From assembly GCA_015499985.1 (NCBI GenBank), contig JAAAUF010000602.1, positions 9,717-25,984 on the forward strand: a stretch of DNA of 16,268 bases. Direction: 5' to 3'. Shown piece by piece: positions 8,917 to 16,268 of this stretch. Under the pieces are notes generated by a model. The model was given only the letters and a program-made list of their open reading frames with translations. It searched no databases and was not told the DNA's origin. Source of the stretch: Haplosporangium gracile (Eukaryota > Mortierellomycota > Mortierellomycetes > Mortierellales > Mortierellaceae). The number at the start of each line of letters is the position of its first letter. Position 1 is the first letter of the stretch. The position numbers and the translations under genes were made by a program.

Positions 8917-11563
8917 CTACCTGGCATTCTCTCCGTCCCACCAGCGGTTGAGGGAGCTGGCATCGCTCATCATGGTATCACGGACAGGAGGCGTCATTCG
9001 GCCGCCGGGGGCATTTCCATTGGCAAGGGGACTGCTGGTCATAGGGTTGGTTCCTGGAATGATCACTGTGCTATCCCGAATCGAAGAGTTGCGACGGGGC
9101 AGGTGAACGGGGGACGAAGACCGAGATGGCAACGAAGACCGGGGCGAATTTCGTCCAGAGGGCGACCGTCTGCCCTCATCCTCTTCCCTCAATGTCATGG
9201 GCGTCATTGAGTGCATGTTGACATCCTCAAAGTCGTCCTCCAATGTGCTCTCATCCACAAACATTACACATACCACAGGGAAGGCACCCTCGTTGGAAGT
9301 GTTCATGTTGACTCCGACTGCCCAACCGTCATCGAAAACCCGTTGCACATTCACAATATCGCCAGGTGTCAAGTCCAGTTCATCCGCCATCGAGGCCTGG
9401 TAAGGATACAAAGCCTGACAGTACGATTGTTTTCCCATGGCCTCCCGTCCGCCTGCTCCTGCTGCTGCCAGGGCTCCTCCTGCGGCAGCTCCTGCTCCTG
9501 CGGCGGCAACTGCGGCTCCTAACGACGATCGATTTGAGGCTCCAGACGAGATCAAGTTGTTCATAGGGATGGGTTGCGACGAAGGCATAGCTGCAGCGAA
9601 TCCTTGCTCTTGAACCTTGGGTGCCGAAATATTGTAGTGGCCGCTCGAGTTGGACATCTGACGGGACAAGCTGTTGCCCTTCTTGCCTCCTGATGACTTT
9701 CTGGACCGACGGATGCACAAAAAGATGATAAGACCCGCAAGCACGAGAGCGCCGACAGAACCTCCAATGATAGCGCCGAGAGTACTCGACGACATTCCAG
9801 TAGATGTAGGTGATGTAGAGGTCGCCTGGTTGGTAGGTGGGATGATGAACGAGGTTGAAGTTCCTGTGCTGGCAGAGGCGGTAGGTTTAGGGCAAGTCGT
9901 TCCTGCGTCATTGCAGCATGTAGCCGTCGAGTTGGTGTTGCAGTAATTGCACTTCTCTTGCAAATTAGCCAAGCCTAGAATGTCACAACAACAAATGAGC
10001 AATTAGTTGGTTATCGTGGTTTTTTTATGTGAGCACAAACAAAGCTGGCTGGCCATGTGGATCTTTTGTTGAGGTCCTCTGTGAGCGCCCATCTTTCCTG
10101 TTATTGTTGTCATTGCTGCCCGTTTCAACACACACACGCTAGTTTGCCCCCACCCCGTACATAGGCACAAAGAGCGAGAGCCTCCAAAAAAAAATAATGA
10201 ATCACAACGAAATACTATCTGTCGCCTCCTCTATTTTCCTCTGCCTCCTTCAAAGCTCTGTAATTCTACTTTCTTACCTTCTCCTCCTCTTCACAACCAA
10301 CCCCTTGGCCAAGCAGCTCTGCTTTGATCCTTTTCATTCATTTCAGACATCCGGCCCTCGTCTTTTGGACGACAATGGACGTCATACTTTTTGCAGTCCT
10401 CATTAATACCTCATTTTCTAAACATCCGAAATTTCAGGCACCACCGTCCGTCGCTAATAATAATAATAATATAATAAACAAATAACAACGCAAACCACCA
10501 CACCTTGACCAGCCTACATACGCACGGCGCACCCCCACCCACTAACCAAAACACTAGACAAAGAAAAATAAAGGGGAATATGGAAAGAGGGGGTTATGTC
10601 GAAGAGGTACAAAGAGAAAACAGGTGAGTGAGGCAAAGGGTGAGGTGATCGTGCGTGCACTTTGTCAATGTGCTGCTGTTTTGCTTCCTTCTTCCTTCCT
10701 TCGCTGAAGCTGTAATGCTTTTCACTCGTGGTGATGATCGTGAGGAGGTCATGAGAAACAGGGCAAGTGGGCGTCCAAGTACAATCGACTACGAGAAACA
10801 TTAATATTTAAAAAAAAGAAATGCAAAATAATGGGTCGAGGAATGTGTGCTGCCTTTCCAGAGACACCCTGCCTGTTTGTCTCCTATATCCAACACACTT
10901 TTTTTATCCTCTTGTCATACTTGGTATAATGCATCACACTCCCGGATCATGACACTTACCGCAGAAGGCGGCCTCGTTCACATCCGAGTTAATGCAGTCG
11001 GCAGCGGTGCTCTGAAGTCCTTGCCAGTTGTCTTTGTCGCTGCCACTGCAAATTGTTTTCAGGGCATTAAGGTTGTCGGTTTCCCAAGCGGCATTGTTGG
11101 GGCAGAGCTGGTTTGCCAGAGAGGAGAATCCAGTCTCGAACGTCTTGCAGGAAGATATACACAAATCACTGTTGACGGGGTCCTTGACGTTTGAATTGCA
11201 CTTAACCGATGAATCGTCCTGAACAGCAATTGTGCAGAGGACTGTGTTCTGATAGGGGATTCGGACAGATGAGTTGTAGGTCGGGCAGAAGGAGCTTGGC
11301 TGGAATGCTGTGGCGTTGTTGATAGCCTTATCGAACTCGGCATAGGTGGCAAAGGGCTGGAGGACGATGCCGTAGTTCGCGATGTTTGCAATCATGGTGA
11401 CATTGTCGATACTGTAGGATGAGAAGGAGGGGCAGGCGACAGAGTTGGCGAGGGAGACACAGGCGGCCTGGGCTCCGGCTGCGAGAAGGGTAACCGAGAG
11501 CAGGGCCTTTGCCAGCCAGTTCGAGCGTTGGCGAGTATATGGTTGGTGAAGGGAGCGGGTCAT
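8917..11563 (-). CDS. Single-pass membrane SH3 protein with Cys-rich ectodomain (two exons)
   Basis: Join of exon 1 (11563-10960) and exon 2 (9974-8917); the split codon GGC gives Gly202 and the protein is 553 residues. Order: basic n-region and signal peptide 1-33 (cleavage after AQA); ectodomain with 16 Cys and sequons at Asn54, 83, 97 and 216; paired Cys (210/213 and 221/222) at the end of the Cys region; Ser/Thr/Pro stalk about 231-264; transmembrane helix about 266-289 with a basic IRRSRK stop; Ala/Gly linker 354-378; SH3 at about 386-442 with ALYPY (389-393), DELDLTPGD (399-407), DDGW (416-419) and GAFP (431-434); then an acidic patch, an Arg/Ser-rich tail with Ser-Pro sites, and a C-terminal RWWDGENAR. 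SH3 domains bind proline-rich peptides, so the cytoplasmic part likely recruits signalling or actin-linked partners. The topology matches yeast Fus1 (512 aa), but no orthology is claimed. The role as a surface sensor is inferred. Confidence 0.93.
9975..10959 (-). other. 985-nt intron of the SH3 gene
   Basis: The donor is GTAAGT directly after TGC-G, and the acceptor is CATTCTAG with a candidate branch sequence ACTAAT at 10007-10002, about 27 nt upstream of the AG. Phase and reading frame match on both sides, joining two parts of one Cys-rich domain. It is far longer than a typical fungal intron. It contains a (TAA)n tract at 10455-10476 and no open frame I can support. If retained, translation from exon 1 would stop at a TGA at 10936-10934 after nine extra residues. 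Confidence 0.88.
10455..10476. repeat. (TAA)n microsatellite inside the intron
   Basis: Five TAA units followed by an imperfect ATAATAA, near the middle of the SH3 gene's long intron. Confidence 0.85.
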
Positions 11564-12760
11564 TGGTCGGATACGAATAGGGTCAAGAGAAGAAAGAAGG
11601 AAGGGTGGTGGATAGTCGTGAAGAGGTATCTGATCTTGAAAATAAGGGCCGTCTGTCCGTTTTGTTGATTATGTCTTGACTGAATACAGTTGGATGTTTG
11701 AGGTGGCCGTTGTCGTTGTTGTAGATTGTTGGGTTTTGGCGGGGAAACACAAATAAAGAGGAAGCAGTGAGGTGGACGTATTCGTGTGTGTTCAAGATAA
11801 ATAACGAGCACAAAGAAAGTAGTAAGGTGGGGAAATAAGAACAGCAAAAACGTGGAAGGTGAACAACGAAAGAAAAGCCTTGCTCACAGCTCTAGTTCAG
11901 AGAAGAAGAAGAAGAAGGGTTGGGCGAATGAGTGCTGTTGCTTTTTGACTCTGTTGGATCAGGCAATTGAATGTGTGCGATGAGCAGGGACAGAGAAAGA
12001 AAAAAAGATGTCGTCGGGACAGAAGAAGGAGGGGTATTGGGTGTTCCGAGGGGTGGAATGTCGTTTGAGGAATGAGTGAAAAAGAGTGTGTGAGAAAATG
12101 AAAGAAAGAAAGAACTAAAGAAGGAAGGGGGTGGTGGTGAATATGAATATGAACAAGGGGATTGTCGAGTGGATGGACTGCAAGTGGGAAAGAGAAGGAG
12201 GGGAGTGATAAACCACAAGGAGACAGACAGAAGGAAAAAGAGAAGGTGCAATGGTACAAAAAGGAGAATAACGTACGTTGATTTTCAGGAACAGAATGAA
12301 CGAGACAAGAAAGGGACTTTACAAAGGGATAATAGGTGGGCGGTGAGGATGGAACAAAAAGAAGGGGAGAAAGAGTGAAGGGTGTTGTGGCGACTGTTTG
12401 GAAGTGCAAGAAAGAGAGCAAAGGATAAATAGACAAGGAAGAAAGAGGCGGGAAAATATGATATTTGAGAGGGACTAGTAAGAAGGGAAAACAATAGGGA
12501 TGGGAGTGAGGGTCGGGTGTAGGTGAATGAGTGAGAGAAAGGATTGGCGAAGGAGAGAGTGGAGTGAAGAAGGAGGAGGGACGAGTGAAGGGAGGAAGGA
12601 AGGAAGGAGAGTGTGACCGTGGGAGGAGGACACGAGTGTAAAGAAGAAGAGAAGAAGAAGAAGAGAGAAAGAGACGGATGGAGTAGAAGAAAAGAAGTAA
12701 TAACAACAGCAACAACAATAACAACAACAAATGGCAAATTAACTTCGCTGATTTTCCTTT
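11564..12760 (-). promoter_or_regulatory. Probable leader and promoter of the SH3 gene (C/T-rich sense strand)
   Basis: The first ~300 nt upstream of the ATG are mixed. From about 11880 to 12680 the + strand is strongly purine-rich (GAAGAAGAAG, GGAAGGAAGG), so the sense strand is C/T-rich. Long minus-strand open frames here, up to 300 codons, consist of Ser/Leu/Phe/Pro/His low complexity and come from the skew. The boundary toward 12760 is an ACAACAACA-rich segment. Regulatory function is inferred from position and from the similar block upstream of gene 472-2043. No certain TATA box was seen. Confidence 0.45.
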
Positions 12761-12803
12761 ATCCAATCCACCAACCAAAACCAAGAGTCTTACACCCATC
12801 TGG

Positions 12804-12844
12804 ACCTGACCTAACCTGACCTAACCTGAACGAAACCTGACCTG
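12804..12844. repeat. ACCTR tandem repeat
   Basis: Five contiguous 5-bp units alternate ACCTG and ACCTA (12804-12828). After a 6-bp break (AACGAA) two more ACCTG units follow (12835-12844). On the minus strand the array reads CAGGT/TAGGT, with AGGTCA and AGGTTA spaced as direct repeats. It sits at the switch between a purine-rich and a pyrimidine-rich + strand. Confidence 0.85.
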
Positions 12845-13290
12845 AAATCACTTTGACTTCTAGCCTACCAACGTTTGACTGTTGCCCTTTTTCATTTCAT
12901 TACCGTAAGAGATGGATTCTTCTCTTCTGTTCGACTTTCTTACTGCTTACGCCATGCACAGGCCAAGGACAAGCTGGGATTATCATCGTCACCACCATCA
13001 TCCATCGTTCTTTTTTTCTTTTTTCTTTTCTTCTTTTGCTCTTTCGCACTTGCTTCCTTCCTTTCTCTCTTTACCTTCTCCATCTTCCAATGCCCACCTG
13101 TCTGCTGCAATGCCAGCGCATCGAATGAATTTTTTTTGCCATTCTCATATTTGACATGTTCTTCCTGGCCCGCCCGAACTGAACACAAACCAGATGGGAG
13201 ACCCCCTCTCTCTTCTTTCTCTAACTTTTTGCATCTCTTTACCTCAACGCCCTTCTGGATTGTGTTACCTTCAATTTATTAACAACGATA
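12845..13290 (+). other. Pyrimidine-rich + strand block with a possible small intron
   Basis: The + strand is C/T-rich, a mirror of the purine-rich block to the left. A GTAAGA at 12905 and a GCACAG ending at 12961 would bound a 57-nt intron with CTTACTG upstream of the acceptor. The flanks have no ATG in a useful frame, so if spliced RNA is made here it is more likely leader or noncoding. Plus-strand frames lack domains. Confidence 0.3.
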
Positions 13291-15040
13291 CCAACTCAGT
13301 CAGCAATAACATCAGTTGCATACATTTCACACAAGCAGACACAAACACAAGCCAAAAGGCTAAATAAACAAAAAGCGGCCATAATACAGCAAAGTCGCCT
13401 CTCCTTCTCTCTCAAGCTCGCCCTAGTCTCCTTCCATGTCTCTCTTGTTTCAATTGGGGAAGAAATGAGGGTACCAGCAAAAAGAATGGGGTTCTAGTAC
13501 TGGAAAAATGAAAGAAGGGACATTTTATTTGGTGGCAGCCGGATAATTCGTTCAATTTATTCGTTTAAGGTACACTATCCATCCTCATTCACGTCTCTTT
13601 CATGGCCCACATATAGACCTTACTCTTATTTTTAACGGTCGCATGTTTCTTTCTTCGTCTTCTTCGCTCTGTTGCCAAGTGGGTCAATTAAACGGATGGT
13701 TGCACAAAAAAAAAAGAAAGTAGTAAAGCCAGAAGGGGAAAAGGCGCCTCTAGGTGTAAATCACAAATACCAACAGACGTCTTCTCCGTCTAGTGTGTCT
13801 GGGTCGGGGGAACCGCATGCATACACACACGCTCCGATGGGTTGACTGACTACATTATCCCAAACAACCAGATCAGTGCATAAGCAATTGCATGAGGATA
13901 TCCAGCTGAAAGTACCCGCGTTCCTATTCTCCCATTCACTTTATTGGCATTGGCAAGCATGAATAACAATTTCGGCAACAAACAAAATTTTGAGGATTAC
14001 GACAAAACGAGGACTTTGCTAATTAGCTACCATGGTACTCTTTTACGTCGTACCTTGTCCCGGTCCCTCTTTTTTTTTTTTCTTTCTTTTTTTTTGCCCT
14101 TGCTCACTTCTTCTTATTCTCGCTCCTTCCATTTTTTCTCTGTCCGCTTTTGACAACCATATAGTTTCTAACGAAACACGACTGAGGAGAACACTTGTGA
14201 AACGGTGTTTACTTGCAATATCGTATGTCGTGAACATCGACTCTTTTTTTTTTTCCCAGCGGGTTCTTTGGTGCCATTCTCGGCGACGTTTGCGGGCAGG
14301 CGGAAACATAAAGGAGAAGTCGTTCCTCTCCTTTTCTCATAGTTTTCGGTACTGAACAAGCCCATGGCAGGCGTAAAAAAAAGAGGGAATAAAAGGAAGG
14401 AGTCTCCATTAGACAAGGTTTTCGGGTTGTGAAGGATGCATGGAGGAGGAGAGTCTTCCTCTTCGGGGCGCAACAAGATAGAAAAGCATCGGTGGCTTGG
14501 GCGCATGGAGAAGCATGATGACAACGCATGAGTGAGAGAGCGGAGGGGTTGAGACTAAACAGGCGAAGAGCAGCTCACTTTTGTTTTCTTGTCCTTGTTC
14601 CCGTCTCTAAACCACCATCCGTCCCTGTTATATGAGATAGATGGCGCAAGGACAAAAAAAAGACCTCTCGCTCTTTCCTATCTTTTTTCCATGCGAAAAA
14701 GGGCTAGCGCGGACAATGCAGATACCTGCCCCGTTTCATTCCTGTTGTCATGGTCATTGTCCAAGTACCTACTTTTTCTCTCTCTTTTTTTTGTCGTTGC
14801 ATGGCGGAACAGACATTGTTACCGCGTGTGTAACAAACTGTTCATGCAAAATGCAGCCATCAGCTTTTTTTTTTGTTATGTTCCTCCCTCCTTCGCGTGG
14901 AAGAAATCGACTGCAACCCGCCATTTCATTGAGCGGGAAGGGTGGTTTGATCGGCTGTCTATTTACAATACCGCCACCAATTACTGACCCTCCGCTCCCA
15001 TGGCCTATTGTTCCGTTGTCACATTGACCACTGCACTCTT
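13291..15040. other. Intergenic stretch, no supportable gene
   Basis: Mixed AT-rich DNA with T runs and short frames on both strands. The minus-strand frames at 14168-14529 and the plus-strand frames at 14589-15027 have no recognisable domain, no coherent codon bias, and homopolymer-derived Phe or Lys runs. I saw no tRNA, 5S or snRNA signature. Confidence 0.55.
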
Positions 15041-15450
15041 CTTTTCGTCTTCGATTCTTTTTTCTTTTTGTTCTCATCCCCATTCCCTTCCTTCCTCTTT
15101 CTCCACTCCACACGCCGCGCGTTTTTTTTTCTTTACCGACTTCTTTTCCCTCTTTTCTTTTTCTTTTTCTTTTTCTTTTTTTGTAAGTGTCATTCCTTTG
15201 CTGCTGTTCTCATTATTCTCATTCTGCACCTTCATTTCTCTCCTGATTTTTTTTTTCTATTCTCATTTGCGCCACCAATTCTCACTCTTTATCTTATGAT
15301 ATCTGCACCCATAACCAAGTTTGTTCGATTGAGCTGATTTCCAGACCGTTTCAACAGTTCTCTTTTTTCTTCTTCTCTGCGTTCTTTTATTTATTCTAGG
15401 CTGCTCTTGTTCTCTCTTTCGCTTCTCTCTTCCTCTCCAGATGCTTGGTT
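15041..15450 (+). other. Pyrimidine-rich + strand block
   Basis: The + strand is C/T-rich, including a CTTTTT repeat of four units at 15157-15182 that runs into TTGTAAGTG, a donor-like string. A TATAAAA string at 15464-15470 follows. The arrangement resembles a promoter/leader, but no coding exon can be identified downstream. Confidence 0.35.
15157..15182. repeat. (CTTTTT)4 microsatellite
   Basis: C residues at 15157, 15163, 15169 and 15175 are each followed by at least five T residues. Confidence 0.85.
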
Positions 15451-15844
15451 TATTTTATCTTGCTATAAAATGACCAAAAAAGATATATTGAGATAGTTTC
15501 TATTTTTCCTATATCTACGCCTTTGGATACTACTGAAAAAGGTCGTGACTCGCAACGAAGCCCTAAATCCCTCTTCCTCCCTTTTTTTTGTAGAATGAGT
15601 TCGTTAAAGTACTTACATGAAATACTCGCCTCAATTCTTTCCTCTGCAGGCTGGCAGTTGCAAATATCAAGAAAGTAGACAAGAAGGACTCTACTCAATA
15701 CCATCCCTGTTTTTCGCAATGCAGGTTTGCCGTAGAAAAAAAGAGGTATAAGGAGTGCTTGCTGACTGGAGCGTTCAGGACGTATCTATCCACAGAGGTA
15801 TGTCCGTACACGGATCTCACTGAAAAACAAAGAACCGGTGGTTT

Positions 15845-15850
15845 TTTATT
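15845..15850 (-). promoter_or_regulatory. Candidate poly(A) signal AATAAA for the ABC transporter gene
   Basis: The minus strand reads AATAAA about 187 nt past the TAA stop at 16039-16037. No nearer canonical signal was noticed. Confidence 0.35.
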
Positions 15851-16036
15851 AGGGTAACAGGTAGAATATATATGCTTGTAGATAATGATAGAGAGGGGAG
15901 AGGAGAGAGATGTTTTCGCCACATGCTAAGGAAGGAGAATTGAAGGATGCGTGGATATTGAAGAAGAAAATTACATGCAAAATCATAAATGAAAGAGAAT
16001 TTAGAGGCCGGCCAAGGCGCGGAGATGGGTCGCGTT

Positions 16037-16145
16037 TTAGGCGCCTGTCTCAGCGACCATGCTCGAGAAGACAGAGTCTGGGTTGCTGAGCATGCTGCGG
16101 GGGGTATCGTATTCCGCGACTTGACCCTGATGCATCACCAAAATT
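16037..16145 (-). CDS. ABC transporter, last exon (ABCC/MRP-like NBD2 C-terminus), partial
   Basis: The minus-strand exon begins after an AATTAG acceptor at 16146 with the last base of a split codon, then encodes 35 residues and a TAA stop. The sequence starts ILVMHQGQVAEYDTP, followed by a Leu-Ser-Asn-Pro-Asp-Ser segment, Phe and a final MVAETGA. This is the usual end of the second nucleotide-binding domain of full-length ABCC transporters: the last beta strand (ILVM), the Gly turn, the Glu-Tyr/Phe-Asp-x-Pro motif and the closing helix with a Met-Val/Ala-x-x-Thr/Ala-Gly ending. The preceding codon, completed by A, would suit Arg (family pattern DR-ILVM). Walker A, signature, Walker B and the His switch must lie beyond the right edge. 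ABCC proteins export glutathione and other conjugates, often at the vacuole or plasma membrane; the substrate cannot be read here. Part of a larger multi-exon gene. Confidence 0.85.
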
Positions 16146-16268
16146 CTAATTTATTTATTGCATAGGTAGAGAGAGAGAGAGAGAGGGAGGGAGAGAGGGA
16201 GGGAGAGAGAGGTGCATGGGATTCGGTGAGTGGGCTTGTCCGTAATTTTGCCAAAGGCGACAATGTCT
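16146..16268 (-). other. 3' part of an intron of the ABC transporter gene
   Basis: The sense strand is a long CT tract followed by CTATGCAATAAATAAATTAG and the exon. No convincing GTAAGT or GTGAGT donor occurs between the tract and the edge, and no frame here reads as the expected His-switch region. The donor is probably off the right edge, making the intron at least 123 nt. Confidence 0.6.
16166..16211. repeat. GA-rich microsatellite
   Basis: A (GA)n and GGGA mixed array. On the sense strand of the ABC transporter gene it is a CT tract about 20-65 nt upstream of the 3' splice site. Confidence 0.85.

Noticed and set aside
11897..12799. 300-codon minus-strand open frame and overlapping 119- and 150-codon frames
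   Set aside because: Three overlapping frames are open at once in a C/T-rich strand, which shows absence of stops from composition rather than selection for a protein.
12804..12844. Telomere-like array
   Set aside because: The unit is ACCTG/ACCTA, not CCCTAA, the array is only about 40 bp, and there are no subtelomeric features.
14168..14529. Two overlapping minus-strand frames of 106-118 codons
   Set aside because: They overlap in different frames with equal support, have no recognisable domain and include homopolymer Lys/Phe runs.
15450..15719. Minus-strand 89-codon frame with a possible 57-nt GTAAGT...TTTAG intron (15611-15555 region)
   Set aside because: Splice strings are common by chance; the flanking residues form no known domain and codons are AT-rich. 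It could be part of the transporter gene's downstream region.

Overview
The window reads as nuclear DNA from a filamentous or zygosporic fungus, most likely an early-diverging one (Mucoromycota, Mortierellaceae-like). This is inference, not a database result. It rests on spliceosomal introns with GTAAGT/GTGAGT donors, codon use rich in C/G third positions (GTC, AAG, GAC, ATC, ACC), long C/T-rich sense-strand leaders upstream of genes, many homopolymers and microsatellites, and a membrane-anchored SH3 protein with a cysteine-rich ectodomain. No operon, phage, plasmid, CRISPR or tRNA signal was seen.

All recognisable coding sequence is on the minus strand. From left to right: (1) 2-247, an open frame cut by the left edge, carrying a YADD motif that could be a reverse-transcriptase remnant or the exon of an unknown gene. 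(2) 472-2043, a single-exon 523-residue disordered Ser/Thr/Ala-rich protein of unknown function. (3) 2044-8916, about 6.9 kb with no gene I can support; its first ~1.1 kb is a purine-rich + strand (C/T-rich sense strand), probably leader/promoter of gene 2. (4) 8917-11563, a two-exon gene for a 553-residue type I membrane protein: signal peptide, Cys-rich ectodomain, Ser/Thr stalk, one transmembrane helix and a cytoplasmic SH3 domain, with an unusually long 985-nt intron. (5) 11564-12760, another purine-rich + strand block upstream of gene 4. (6) 12780-16036, gene-poor sequence holding an ACCTR tandem repeat, several pyrimidine-rich blocks and low-complexity DNA. (7) 16037-16145, the last exon of an ABC transporter (ABCC/MRP-like second nucleotide-binding domain C-terminus); the rest lies beyond the right edge.

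The genes do not form an evident pathway. The SH3 protein has the topology of a cell-surface sensor or scaffold (compare yeast Fus1: one membrane pass plus C-terminal SH3). The ABCC transporter would export conjugates or drugs across a membrane. The 523-residue protein looks like a nuclear or signalling disordered protein, but nothing proves it. The points most worth a second look are the SH3 gene's long intron (whose retention would give a secreted ectodomain), the paired purine/pyrimidine strand-skew blocks beside the genes, the skew switch at about 12.8 kb with its ACCTR repeat, and the YADD fragment at the left edge.
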